Source of the DNA: Janthinobacterium tructae
GTDB lineage: Bacteria; Pseudomonadota; Gammaproteobacteria; Burkholderiales; Burkholderiaceae_D
Assembly (NCBI RefSeq): GCF_006517255.1
Contig: NZ_CP041185.1
Location: 2,976,001 to 3,040,000 of the forward strand
Direction: 5' to 3'
DNA: 64,000 nt
Below, one piece after another: positions 52,329 to 61,132 of this stretch; position 1 is the stretch's first letter; each line of letters starts with the position of its first letter. Below the pieces are notes generated by a model. That model did no database searches, was not told where the DNA came from, and saw only the letters and a program-made list of their open reading frames with translations. A program made the translations under genes and the position numbers.

Positions 52329-53792
52329 TTAGTTGGCTTTTGCCAGCTTCGCCAGCTCGCCGTCCGGCTGCCAGCCGGCGCCGAGTGAGCGGGCCACGGC
52401 GACCGTCGCCAGCAGGCGCTGGGTCTTGATCTGCACGGCGGCGCGGTCCGCTGTCAGCGAACTGCGCTGCGCATCGGTGACGTCCAGATAGGTCGAGATG
52501 CCGCGCTCATAGCGCGTGCGCGCCACCAGGTAGGCGCGCGCGGCGGCTGCCTGCGACAGGGCCTGGGCGTCGCCCTGCAACTGGCGCTGCTCCACGTCGG
52601 ACAGCGCATCTTCCACTTCGCGCAAGGCCGTCAGCAGCTTCGTTTCGTGATTCGCCACGGCTTCCGCATAGCGCGCCTTGGACAAGTCCAGATTCGCCTG
52701 GTTGCGGCCACCGTCAAAGATTGGCAGGGACAGGGCCAGCGGACCAAAGCTGAACTGGCGCGAACCGCCCTGCGCCAGGTCGCGCAGTTTTTCGGACGCG
52801 TAGCCGAAATTGCCCGTCAATTGCAGCGACGGATAAAACGCGCCTTCGGCCACGCCCACTTGCGCATTCGCCGCGCGCAGGCCCGCCACGCTGGAAACGA
52901 GGTCAGGACGGTGCGCCAGCAGGCTGGCCGGCAGGCCGACGGGAATGGCGGGCGGCAGCGGCAGGCTCGATGGCTCGGCGGCCACCGGCAATTGCAGCGC
53001 CGACGGCGGCTTGCCCGTCAGGGTGGCCAGGCTGTTTTCCAGCTGGTTGCGCTGGCGCTTGACTTCATGCAGGTCGGCCTGGGCGTTCGACAGTTCGACT
53101 TTCGCGCGCGCCAGGTCCAGCTCATTCGTCAGACCCGCATTGAAGCGCGCCTCGACCAGGTCGGCCGATTCGCGGCGCGTGCCCAGGGCGCCATTCAGAA
53201 TGGCCATTTCCGCATCGAGTCCGCGCAGCTGCCAGTAATTGCTGGCCACTTGCGTCGACAGCATCAGCAGCACGCCGTCGCGGTCGGCCTGCGCCGCCAG
53301 CGCCTGCGAGTCAGCCGCTTCGACCATGCGTTTTACACGCCCCAGCAGGTCGACTTCATACGACAGCGAACCGCCCACGGAAAAGTTATTCCCGCTGATG
53401 GAGCGGTTGCCCAGGGCCAGGCCCTGCGAGGTGTTGGCCGAGGTGCGCGAGTTCGAAATACCCGTGCTGACGTTGACGCTCGGGCCCTGATTGGCGCGCG
53501 CCGTGCCGCTTTGCGCCAGCGCCTGCAGCAATCGCTCGCCGGCCGCCTTCACGCCGGGATTGTCCTGCAGCGCGCTGTGCTCGAGGCGGTCCAGGGTGGC
53601 GTCGCCGTAGATGCGCCACCACTCTTTGGGCAGCTGCGCGGCATCCGCTGCGGCCGCGCCGTGGCGGAAAACGCCGTTGTCGATGCCGGCCACATTCGCC
53701 GGGGCCGTGAAATCCTGGCCCACGGTGCCGCAGGCGGACAGCGCCACGACAAGGGAAGCGGCCAGCGCGATTTTCGTCAATACTGTTTGCAT
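52329..53792 (-). CDS. Efflux outer-membrane lipoprotein, NodT/OprM family
   Basis: 487 aa from the ATG at 53792. The lipobox LSAC places the acylated cysteine at C21. The body has two OEP repeats with long coiled-coil helices and the beta-barrel strands, including SYEVDLLGRVKRMVEAADSQALAAQADRDGV. It forms the trimeric TolC-like duct. It is the third gene of the hlyD-emrB-oep operon, 40 bp behind the MFS gene. Confidence 0.95.
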   Translation of the reverse strand: MQTVLTKIALAASLVVALSACGTVGQDFTAPANVAGIDNGVFRHGAAAADAAQLPKEWWRIYGDATLDRLEHSALQDNPGVKAAGERLLQALAQSGTARANQGPSVNVSTGISNSRTSANTSQGLALGNRSISGNNFSVGGSLSYEVDLLGRVKRMVEAADSQALAAQADRDGVLLMLSTQVASNYWQLRGLDAEMAILNGALGTRRESADLVEARFNAGLTNELDLARAKVELSNAQADLHEVKRQRNQLENSLATLTGKPPSALQLPVAAEPSSLPLPPAIPVGLPASLLAHRPDLVSSVAGLRAANAQVGVAEGAFYPSLQLTGNFGYASEKLRDLAQGGSRQFSFGPLALSLPIFDGGRNQANLDLSKARYAEAVANHETKLLTALREVEDALSDVEQRQLQGDAQALSQAAAARAYLVARTRYERGISTYLDVTDAQRSSLTADRAAVQIKTQRLLATVAVARSLGAGWQPDGELAKLAKAN

Positions 53793-53832
53793 TATGTGTA
53801 CCTTCTTGTTCTTTACGGGCTTGCGTTGGCGG

Positions 53833-55431
53833 TCAGTGACCGCCGCCACCGCCACCGGGAGCTTTGAGTTTGTCGGCCAGCCACAGGGGCACGATGCAGG
53901 CCAGCAGGATGGCGCCGATCAGGAAGAAGCCATCGTTGTAGGCCATCACATACGCTTCGCGGCGCACGATGCCGTCGATCGCCTGCAAGGCCTGGTTGCC
54001 GGCCGTGACGGCGTCATAGCCCTTGGCCATGAACGACGACGTCAGCTGGTCGATGCGCAGCTGCGTGGCGCTCGAATACGCATTGATCGCTTCGCCCAGG
54101 CGCTGCGAATGAAAGTGCTCGCGGGTGCTCAGGGCCGTGGCCAGCAGGGCGATGCCGATGGAGCCGCCCAGGTTGCGCGTCATGTTGAACAGGCTCGATG
54201 CGGACGGCATGTCCTTCGGCGCAATGCCCTTCATGGCGAAATTCGACAGGGTCAGCATGACGAAGGGCTGGCCCAGCGCGCGCACCACCTGCGACCACAG
54301 CAGCTGGTCGTAGCCGGTGGACGCGTCCATATAGGCATTCATCATGCACGAGCCGCCGAACAGCAAGAGGCCGAACGAACACAGGATGCGGTTGTCGACC
54401 ACGGACGACAGCTTGGCGACGAAGGGCATGATGAACAGCTGCGGCAAGCCCACCCACATGATGACTTCACCGATCTGCATCGGCGAATAGCCGGCGATCT
54501 GGCCCAGGAACAGGGGCAGCAGGAAGGCCGAGCCATACAGGCCCATGCCCGTCACGGCCGACAGCACGGTGGCGACCAGAAAATTGCGCTGGCCGTACAG
54601 GGCCAGGTTGACGAACGGCTCGGCGCGCGTGGCGCTGGTGACGACCCAGCCCAGGATGCCCGTCAGGGCCAGCGCGGCAAAGGCGATGATGAAACCCGAG
54701 TCGAACCAGTCCTTCGAATTGCCCTCTTCCAGGAAGATGGTCAGGCAGCCCAGGCCCAGGGCCATGAAGAAGATGCCCAGCCAGTCGGCCTTCCAGAACA
54801 TCGCCAGCTTCATCGGCTCCTTGTCCAGGCCATAGATCATGCCCGCGATCAGCAGCACGCCAGGCACCCAGTTGATGTAGAAGATCGACGGCCAGCCATA
54901 CAGCTCGGAGAGATACCCGCCCAGGGTCGGGCCCATGGCCGGCGCCAAGGTGGCGGTCAAGCCGAAGATGGCCATGCCGACGGCACGCTTCGACGGCGGC
55001 AGCTTGAGCATCACCAGCGTGAACGCCATGGGGATCAGGGCACCGCCCGTAAAACCCTGCAGCATGCGGAAGACGATCATGCTTTCCAGGTTCCAGGCCG
55101 CCCCGCACAGGGTGGAGAACAGCAGGAAGAAGGCGGTGGTGCCGATCATGTAGGTGCGCAAGCCGAACACGCGCGCCAGCAGCGCGGTGAGCGGGATGAC
55201 GATAATTTCCGCCACCAGGTAGGCCGTGGAAATCCACGAACCCTCTTCCTGGGTGGCCGACAGCGAGCCAAGGATATCCTTGAGCGAGGAGTTGGTGATC
55301 TGGATGTCGAGCACCGCCATGAAGGCGCCCAGCATGCCGGCGGCGACCGCCAGCCAGGTGCGCCCGGAGACTTTCTCGTCGATCACGGGAAACGCTGGCG
55401 GCTTCGCCAGCGTGGTGGAAGGGCTGCTCAT
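53833..55431 (-). CDS. emrB: DHA2-family MFS efflux pump (EmrB/QacA type)
   Basis: 532 aa with 14 hydrophobic segments. Motif A-like and motif C-like blocks include GAFMAVLDIQITNSSLKDILGSLSATQEEGSWISTAYLVAEI and GFTGGALIPMAFTLVMLKLP, the EmrB signature. It expels hydrophobic drugs by proton antiport through the tripartite complex with the upstream membrane-fusion protein and the downstream duct. It starts 6 bp after the fusion protein stop. The C-terminus ends in GGGGGH. Confidence 0.95.
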   Translation of the reverse strand: MSSPSTTLAKPPAFPVIDEKVSGRTWLAVAAGMLGAFMAVLDIQITNSSLKDILGSLSATQEEGSWISTAYLVAEIIVIPLTALLARVFGLRTYMIGTTAFFLLFSTLCGAAWNLESMIVFRMLQGFTGGALIPMAFTLVMLKLPPSKRAVGMAIFGLTATLAPAMGPTLGGYLSELYGWPSIFYINWVPGVLLIAGMIYGLDKEPMKLAMFWKADWLGIFFMALGLGCLTIFLEEGNSKDWFDSGFIIAFAALALTGILGWVVTSATRAEPFVNLALYGQRNFLVATVLSAVTGMGLYGSAFLLPLFLGQIAGYSPMQIGEVIMWVGLPQLFIMPFVAKLSSVVDNRILCSFGLLLFGGSCMMNAYMDASTGYDQLLWSQVVRALGQPFVMLTLSNFAMKGIAPKDMPSASSLFNMTRNLGGSIGIALLATALSTREHFHSQRLGEAINAYSSATQLRIDQLTSSFMAKGYDAVTAGNQALQAIDGIVRREAYVMAYNDGFFLIGAILLACIVPLWLADKLKAPGGGGGGH

Positions 55432-55437
55432 GGAAGC

Positions 55438-56646
55438 TTAGCGGGCGGTGGTTTGGGCGGCAGGAGCGGCAGGAGCGGCGGCGTGGCGCGCGTCCTTCTC
55501 CTGATCCGCATTGGGCTGGTTCACTTCCACTTCGGCGATCACCGACATGCCCGGCACCAGGCGGCCATTCATGGCCTTGATGTCTTGCGGCTGGAAGACG
55601 ATTTTCACGGGCACGCGCTGGACGATCTTGGTGAAGTTGCCGGTGGCGTTATCGGCCGGCAGCAGCGCGAATTGCGCGCCCGAGGCTGGCGCGAAGCTGT
55701 CGACCGTGCCCACCAGTTTCTTGCCCGGCATGGCGTCGATGGTCACGTGCACGCTCTGGCCGCGATGCAGGTCGGCCAACTGGGTTTCCTTGAAGTTGGC
55801 GGTGACCCAGACGTTATCCTGCACGATGGCCGTCAGTTGCTGGCCAGGCTGCACGCGCATGCCCGTTTCCACGTTGCGCTTGCCGATGCGGCCGGCTACA
55901 GGAGCCAGGATGCGGTTGTATTGCAGCTGCTGTTCCGCGTCTTTCAATTGCACGCGCAGCACGGCCACTTGTGCCTTGGCCACGTCGCGCGCAGCTTGCG
56001 CCGCACCGATCTGCGACTTGGCGGCCGAGGCGCTGTCGCGGCGGGCGGCCAGGTCGGCCACGGCGCTCGAACGGGCCGCGTTGGCGCCGTCCAGTTCCGC
56101 TTTCGAGACGGCTTTCATCTGGCTCGTGTACAACTGGCCATAGCGCTCGGCATCCTGTTTCGCGCGCAGCAATTGCGCATCGGCTTGCGCCACTTGCGCC
56201 TGGGCGGCGCTCGCTTGCGCCTGCACTTGCGCGATCTGCGCGTCCGCTTGCAGCACTTGCTGCTCGGCGCTGGCGATCTGCGCGGCGATCTGCTCGGTTT
56301 TCACGCGCTGGTCGAATGGATCGAGTTCAGCGATCACGTCGCCCTCTTTCACCATTTGATTGTCGTCGATGAAGACCTTGGTAACGACGCCGGAAATGCG
56401 CGCCGAGACAGGGTGCACGTGGCCGGACACATAGGCGTTTTCCGTTTCCACGAAATAGTGGCTGCGGTACCACATGCGCGCGCCGGCGCCCAGCGCGACG
56501 AGGACAATCAGGCCGGCAATGATTTTGACGCGGTTGTTAGGCGGTGCGGAGCTGGCGGAAGCGGCGGGCGTGGAAGGTGCGGCAGGGGCCGCGGGTGGGA
56601 CGGCGCTCAGCACCTTGTGCTCTGCTTGGCCTGGCTGGTTGGACAT
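55438..56646 (-). CDS. emrA: HlyD/EmrA-type membrane-fusion protein
   Basis: 402 aa from the ATG at 56646, with GGAGCGAG upstream; a longer reading to 56724 is unlikely. A Pro/Ala-rich cytoplasmic N-terminus is followed by one membrane helix (about 45-62). The biotinyl-lipoyl-like half motifs (AYVSGHVHPVSARISGVV; NRILAPVAGRIGKRNVETG) flank a long coiled-coil of Ala/Gln repeats (residues about 130-240). It links EmrB to the outer-membrane duct. It is the first gene of the operon and is divergent from tetR. Confidence 0.95.
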   Translation of the reverse strand: MSNQPGQAEHKVLSAVPPAAPAAPSTPAASASSAPPNNRVKIIAGLIVLVALGAGARMWYRSHYFVETENAYVSGHVHPVSARISGVVTKVFIDDNQMVKEGDVIAELDPFDQRVKTEQIAAQIASAEQQVLQADAQIAQVQAQASAAQAQVAQADAQLLRAKQDAERYGQLYTSQMKAVSKAELDGANAARSSAVADLAARRDSASAAKSQIGAAQAARDVAKAQVAVLRVQLKDAEQQLQYNRILAPVAGRIGKRNVETGMRVQPGQQLTAIVQDNVWVTANFKETQLADLHRGQSVHVTIDAMPGKKLVGTVDSFAPASGAQFALLPADNATGNFTKIVQRVPVKIVFQPQDIKAMNGRLVPGMSVIAEVEVNQPNADQEKDARHAAAPAAPAAQTTAR

Positions 56647-56707
56647 ACTCGCTCCGAAAATGAAATGATATAGGTTCATTATTGGGCAAAGAAAAACCAA
56701 AGTCAAG

Positions 56708-56731
56708 AAATGAAACGATTGCATTTCATTT
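56708..56731. promoter_or_regulatory. Candidate TetR operator between emrA and tetR
   Basis: AAATGAAA and TTTCATTT form a perfect 8-bp inverted repeat around the 8-bp centre CGATTGCA. It lies 62 bp from emrA and 60 bp from the regulator. Both genes could be repressed from this site. Confidence 0.6.
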
Positions 56732-56790
56732 TAATTTGCACTACAGTGTGAGCCATCACTTACCTTCCAACTTATAAAGAGACCCAGACC

Positions 56791-57507
56791 ATGTCCGATC
56801 CCGGCCTCAGCGATACCTTGCCCACCACTACAGAATCCGACGCCGCCCAGGAGCTTTCCTGCTGCGGCAAGCCGGCCGGCCGTCCGCGCGCGGCCGACAT
56901 GGAGGCGCGCATGGAAAACCTGCTGCACACGGCCGGCTGCCTGTTTCTGGAAAAAGGGTATGGGAAGGTGAGCCTGGAAATGATCGCCCGCGAAGCCCAT
57001 GTGGCCGTGCGCACGATTTATGTGAAGTTTGGCGGCAAGGCTGGCTTGTTCAATGCGGTGGTGGAATTGCGCCGTGCCGCCTATTTTTCGACCATGCCGG
57101 CGCTGGAAACGGATATGCGGCCCCTGCCCACCATCCTGGGCGAATTCGGCCTGCTGTTCGTGCAGCTCGTTACCATGCCGGCGGCGATCCGCCTGAATCG
57201 CATGGTGGTGGCCGAAGCGGCCACGCACCCGGAACTGGCGGAAACGTTTTACAAGGTGGGACCGGGACAGACGCGCGAGATGCTGACCAGGTTTTTCAGC
57301 CGCCCCGACATCGCGCCGCTGTTTCGCGCGGAGTTGACGCCATCCATCCTGACGCTGCACCTGCTCAATTGCCTGCTGGGAGATCAGATGTCGCGCCTGC
57401 TGTTTCCACCGCAAGCCCAACCGGACGTGGCGCAATTGCGCGCCAAAGTGGCGCTCAGCCTGGACCTGTTCTTGCGCGGCACCTTGCGCCAGCCGCTGGC
57501 GAACTGA
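56791..57507 (+). CDS. TetR-family regulator, probable repressor of the efflux operon
   Basis: 238 aa. After a polar, Cys-containing N-terminus (ELSCCGKPAGRPRAAD), the helix-turn-helix reads LLHTAGCLFLEKGYGKVSLEMIAREAHVAVRTIYVKFGGKAGLF (residues about 45-90). The C-terminal region resembles the AefR/TetR_C group found beside efflux genes. It is divergent from emrA across a 144-bp AT-rich gap with a palindrome. Repression by ligand-released binding is the family rule; the ligand is unknown. Confidence 0.92.
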   Translation: MSDPGLSDTLPTTTESDAAQELSCCGKPAGRPRAADMEARMENLLHTAGCLFLEKGYGKVSLEMIAREAHVAVRTIYVKFGGKAGLFNAVVELRRAAYFSTMPALETDMRPLPTILGEFGLLFVQLVTMPAAIRLNRMVVAEAATHPELAETFYKVGPGQTREMLTRFFSRPDIAPLFRAELTPSILTLHLLNCLLGDQMSRLLFPPQAQPDVAQLRAKVALSLDLFLRGTLRQPLAN

Positions 57508-57530
57508 CGCGGGAAGGCTGGCCGCGAAGG

Positions 57531-58700
57531 TCAGCCAGGGCGGCCGCCCTCTTCCTGCATCGCCGCTACGGCATGCTCCTCGTTCAAGCCCAGCGCACGC
57601 AGGAAAGGCTGAGCTGCCGAGGCGGCATGCAAGCCAAGTGAAGACTCACTTCCATCATGCCGTTCCGGGCCATAACGCATCAGATCGAACGAGGTTTCAA
57701 AGCGCTGCGCGAGGAAATAGGTGCGGAAATAATCGAAGGAAAACGCCACCTGGCCATCGCTCCGCAGCAGCAAGCCCTGCGCATACAGCGGCGCCAGCCA
57801 TTCCCCGGCTGCCATGCTCCACCCCTTCACACCACAATAGTCGCTGGCAAAACGCTGCAGCTCCGCTTCGCCGAGGAACTCGGTCTGGGCTTCGAACATC
57901 ACGAACGCCAGCTCAATCAGGAATTCGCGTGCATCGGCAGCCACGCCGGCGCCCACGCGCTGCTGCCCGCCCGCATGGCCCAGCAAGCCATCGAGATAAG
58001 CGCGTTCGCCTGCCAGCTGCGGCAGCAAGGTGGCAAACACATGCTCGGCATCCATCTGCCCCGTTTCCTGGCCATTCGGCGTGTACAGCACCGACAGGGC
58101 GAAGTTCTTGCTCACATCGTCGAACTCGCGCAGCGACACTGTCCACTGCGTGCCTGGCGCGTCGCCATCTGCCCCGCCCGTGCCGAACTCGAGCACGGAA
58201 AACGCCGCCATCTGGCCATGCGCACCGTACAGGCTGCCGGGATTGCTCTTGAACAGAATGCCCAGCGACTTCATCAGTGAACTGGCATCGCCCGTATGCT
58301 GGTGGCCGTGGAACACGGCGTGGATATTCTTGTAGTGCGCGCGCTGCTCGGCACTGGCGTGTTCATCGGCGGAGAAAAAACTGAAACCCGCATTGCCCAG
58401 CGCCGCCGCGGCGACGCCCTGCGCGCGGCTGCCCGGCACCAGGTAGTAACGCGCACCGGGCAAGCTGGCCGCCTGCAGCAGGGGGCGCAGGAAGTTTTCG
58501 TAGACATACACGGGTGTCGTGCCGGCACAGGCGTCGGGCGCCACCAGCTGGCCCGTGAAGAAAATCGCATCGATCTGCTTGCCCGCCGCCAGGATAGCGG
58601 CCACATCCTGGCACAAGGCATGCAGCATCACGGCTTGCTCTTGCTCATCAGCCCGACGCAAACGGACATCGGCGATATGAAGGGCGGTAAACTTTTTCAT
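57531..58700 (-). CDS. Degenerate phosphoesterase-like protein with STAND-type C-terminus
   Basis: 389 aa. Residues 1-140 look like a calcineurin-type phosphoesterase (FTALHIADVRL, DAIFFTGQLV, FHGHQH), but metal ligands are changed: the DxH site is D11-V-R13, GD is G50-Q51, and the GNHD loop is VPGSRA at 88-93. Only HGHQH (131-135) remains. Residues 320-334 (FSFDYFRTYFLAQRF) and the helices before resemble the C-terminal end of STAND/NACHT NTPases. No P-loop is present. It may be an internally deleted descendant of a phosphoesterase-STAND protein or a distinct family. It is convergent with tetR. Confidence 0.6.
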   Translation of the reverse strand: MKKFTALHIADVRLRRADEQEQAVMLHALCQDVAAILAAGKQIDAIFFTGQLVAPDACAGTTPVYVYENFLRPLLQAASLPGARYYLVPGSRAQGVAAAALGNAGFSFFSADEHASAEQRAHYKNIHAVFHGHQHTGDASSLMKSLGILFKSNPGSLYGAHGQMAAFSVLEFGTGGADGDAPGTQWTVSLREFDDVSKNFALSVLYTPNGQETGQMDAEHVFATLLPQLAGERAYLDGLLGHAGGQQRVGAGVAADAREFLIELAFVMFEAQTEFLGEAELQRFASDYCGVKGWSMAAGEWLAPLYAQGLLLRSDGQVAFSFDYFRTYFLAQRFETSFDLMRYGPERHDGSESSLGLHAASAAQPFLRALGLNEEHAVAAMQEEGGRPG

Positions 58701-58717
58701 TGTTGCAAAACTTTCTT

Positions 58718-58807
58718 AGATCCTATCCCAGTAGGGAACGTCTTCTGCTGGCAGTTCATCAGGAGCGCGGACAAGGCAGGGGATGTATTCATCTACTGGG
58801 ACAGGCT
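58718..58807. mobile_element. Small IS/MITE-like remnant with terminal inverted repeats
   Basis: CCTATCCCAGTAG (58722-58734) and its near complement CTACTGGGACAGG (58793-58805) share 12 of 13 positions and enclose about 58 bp with no coding capacity. Extending outward, GATCC and GGCTC also correspond partly. The form is that of solo terminal repeats of a deleted insertion sequence or MITE. No clear target duplication was found. Confidence 0.45.
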
Positions 58808-59000
58808 CTCAGTACAGCGGAACTTGAGCGCCCCACACGCTGGCAACATTCCTGGAAAAATTACACGCTGCTATTGAAGCAAACATGGTGACAGACCCTC
58901 ATTCTGCCACTTTTTCCATGCAGCAATACTCTCCAATTTTCACGCGGGGCGAATCCGCCGCGCTTAATCTGAGATTTACGCTGCCAGGATCAATGGATAT

Positions 59001-59032
59001 AAAAAAAACCCGGGAAAACGCCCGGTTTTTTG
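59001..59032. terminator. Hairpin terminator after lpdA fragment
   Basis: Stem ACCCGGG/CCCGGTT-like with A tract before and T tract after, so it may work both ways. It stands 21 bp beyond the stop codon of the lpdA fragment on the minus strand, as the functional one does after true lpdA. Confidence 0.75.
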
Positions 59033-59052
59033 TACTGAAAGTTAATTCTTTA

Positions 59053-59260
59053 TCAGCGCTTGCGCGGTGGCGGCAAGTCCGTGCACACGCCCTCGTACAC
59101 TTCGGCACGCTTTTGCCAACCTACCGATCGATTCACCCAGCGTCGGGTGCGGGTGGATGGTCTTGCCGATGTCGGTGCCGTCGCAGCCCATTTCGATGGC
59201 CAGCGCGATTTCGCCGCTTCATCGTTCACCTGTCGCCCGCATGCGTGCCGCCGATGAGGG
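59053..59260 (-). pseudogene. Decayed duplicate of the lpdA 3' end
   Basis: This 208-bp stretch repeats the last part of lpdA (59338-59530) almost base for base, including the C-terminal codons for [11 protein letters not shown] and the TGA stop. It has point changes, about 10 extra bases near 59108-59123 and another indel near 59218-59235, so the reading frame is broken. There is no start. It lies directly downstream of lpdA, separated by the lpdA terminator. Confidence 0.9.
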
Positions 59261-59281
59261 ATTTAATCGTCGTTGGACAAT

Positions 59282-59312
59282 AAAAAACCCCGCAATCGCT
59301 TGCGGGGTTTTT
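59282..59312 (-). terminator. Rho-independent terminator of the pdh operon
   Basis: Stem AACCCCGCAA/TTGCGGGGTT with a short TCGC loop and flanking A and T tracts. It lies 25 bp past the lpdA stop on the minus strand. Confidence 0.88.
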
Positions 59313-59337
59313 AGTATTACGACACAGCGCTACAACA

Positions 59338-61122
59338 TCAGCGCTTGCGCGGTGGCGGCAAGTCCGTGCACACGCCTTCGTACACTTCAGCAGCCATCCC
59401 GATCGATTCACCCAGCGTCGGGTGCGGGTGGATGGTCTTGCCGATGTCGGTGCCGTCGCAGCCCATTTCGATGGCCAGCGCGATTTCACCGATCATGTCG
59501 CCCGCATGCGTGCCGACGATGGTGCCGCCGATGATGCGGTGCGTTTCCGCATCGAACAGCAGCTTGGTGAAACCTTCGGCGCGGCCGTTGGCCACGGCGC
59601 GGCCCGAGGCGGCCCACGGGAAGTGGCCCTTCTCGACCTTGATGCCCTTGGCTTTCGCTTCGTCTTCCGTGATGCCGGCCCATGCCACTTCCGGGTCGGT
59701 GTAGGCGACCGACGGAATCACCTTGACGTCGAAGTGCGACTTCTGGCCGGCGGCAGCTTCCGCTGCCACGTGGGCTTCATGCACGGCCTTGTGCGCCAGC
59801 ATCGGCTGGCCCACCAGATCGCCGATGGCGAAGATGTTCGGCACGTTGGTGCGCATCTGGCTGTCGACGTTGATGAAGCCACGGTCCGTCACCTGCACGC
59901 CGGCCTTGTCGGCAGCGAGCTTCTTGCCGTTCGGGCTGCGGCCCACGGCGACGAGCACCAGGTCGTAGATTTGCGGCGCCGGCGCCGTGGCGCCCGCTTC
60001 GGCCGCTTCAAACGTGACCTTGATGCCTTCCGGCAGAGCCTCGACGGCCACCGTCTTGGTCTTGGTCATGATGTTGTCGAAGCGCTTCTCGTTGAACTTC
60101 TGCCACACCTTGACCGCATCGCGGTCGGCGCCCTGCATCAGACCATCCATCATTTCGACCACGTCGATGCGCGCGCCAAACGTGGAGTACACAGTCGCCA
60201 TTTCCAGGCCGATGATGCCGCCACCGATGACCAGCATGCGTTTCGGGATCTGACGCAATTCCAGCGCGCCCGTCGAATCGACGATGCGCGGGTCTTCCGG
60301 CACGAAGGGCAGCTTCACCACGGACGAACCGGCGGCGATGATGGCTTGCTTGAACTGCACGACTTTTTTGGAGCCGTCAGCTGCCGTCACTTCGATGTGA
60401 TTGGCGCTGAGGAACTGGCCCACGCCCGTCACCACTTGCGTCTTGCGCGCCTTGGCCATGCCGGCCAGACCGCCCGTCATGTTCGAGATCACGCCTTCCT
60501 TGTACTTGCGTACCTGGTCGATATCGATCGACGGCTTGGCAAACGTCACGCCCGTGTTCGACATGTGCGCCGTCTCATCGATGACGGAGGCGACGTGCAG
60601 CAGCGCCTTCGACGGGATGCAGCCCACGTTCAGGCACACGCCGCCCAGGGTGGCGTAGCGCTCGACGATGACGGTGCTCAGGCCCAGATCGGCCGCGCGG
60701 AACGCCGCCGAATAACCGCCAGGACCGCCGCCCAGCACCATCATGTCGACGTCGATGTCGACCTGGCCGCTGTAACTGCCGGCCGGGATGGCGGCGACAG
60801 GGGCAGGGGCTGCAGCAGCTGCCGGAGCGGCTGCGGCAGGCGCGGGAGCGGCTACTGGGGCAGCTGCGGGAGCGGCCGCGCCTTCAGTCGCTTCCAGCAC
60901 CAGCAGCGCGCTGCCTTCGGCGATCTTGTCGCCGACCTTGACTTTCAACTCCTTGACGACGCCCGCGTGGGTCGACGGAATCTCCATGCTGGCCTTGTCC
61001 GATTCGACCGTGATCAGCGACTGGTCCACCTTGATGGTGTCGCCCACCTTGACCATCAGTTCGATGACTTCGACTTCCTTGAAGTCGCCGATATTCGGTA
61101 CTTTTACCTCTACTGTGCTCAT
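59338..61122 (-). CDS. lpdA: Dihydrolipoyl dehydrogenase (E3) with N-terminal lipoyl domain
   Basis: 594 aa from the ATG at 61122. A lipoyl domain occupies 1-78 with lipoyl-lysine K43 in ESDKASM. An Ala/Pro linker (82-113) leads to the flavoprotein part: FAD motif [10 protein letters not shown], redox pair C163 and C168 in [18 protein letters not shown] motif [11 protein letters not shown], and the C-terminal HAHPTL-like HPHPTLGES with the active-site His. It reoxidises dihydrolipoamide of pyruvate dehydrogenase. It follows aceF by 10 bp. Confidence 0.97.
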   Translation of the reverse strand: MSTVEVKVPNIGDFKEVEVIELMVKVGDTIKVDQSLITVESDKASMEIPSTHAGVVKELKVKVGDKIAEGSALLVLEATEGAAAPAAAPVAAPAPAAAAPAAAAAPAPVAAIPAGSYSGQVDIDVDMMVLGGGPGGYSAAFRAADLGLSTVIVERYATLGGVCLNVGCIPSKALLHVASVIDETAHMSNTGVTFAKPSIDIDQVRKYKEGVISNMTGGLAGMAKARKTQVVTGVGQFLSANHIEVTAADGSKKVVQFKQAIIAAGSSVVKLPFVPEDPRIVDSTGALELRQIPKRMLVIGGGIIGLEMATVYSTFGARIDVVEMMDGLMQGADRDAVKVWQKFNEKRFDNIMTKTKTVAVEALPEGIKVTFEAAEAGATAPAPQIYDLVLVAVGRSPNGKKLAADKAGVQVTDRGFINVDSQMRTNVPNIFAIGDLVGQPMLAHKAVHEAHVAAEAAAGQKSHFDVKVIPSVAYTDPEVAWAGITEDEAKAKGIKVEKGHFPWAASGRAVANGRAEGFTKLLFDAETHRIIGGTIVGTHAGDMIGEIALAIEMGCDGTDIGKTIHPHPTLGESIGMAAEVYEGVCTDLPPPRKR

Positions 61123-61132
61123 CAATCGCTCC

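Larger units (their letters stand above)
58701..59052. other. Non-coding stretch with recombination scars
   Basis: 352 bp upstream of the phosphoesterase-like gene. It holds an inverted repeat pair (58718-58807), about 190 bp without any recognisable feature, and a hairpin at 59001-59032. No gene with a ribosome site is visible. Confidence 0.45.

Noticed and set aside
53611..56673. A 1020-codon open frame on the plus strand opposite the efflux operon
   Set aside because: It runs antisense through three well-supported genes, is low in hydrophobic cores, and has His/Arg/Gln-rich composition typical of reversed high-GC coding DNA. No ribosome site.
60780..60890. Ala/Pro-coding low-complexity DNA in lpdA and similar in aceF, looking like a tandem repeat
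   Set aside because: These are the flexible linkers between lipoyl domains, normal for pyruvate dehydrogenase subunits.
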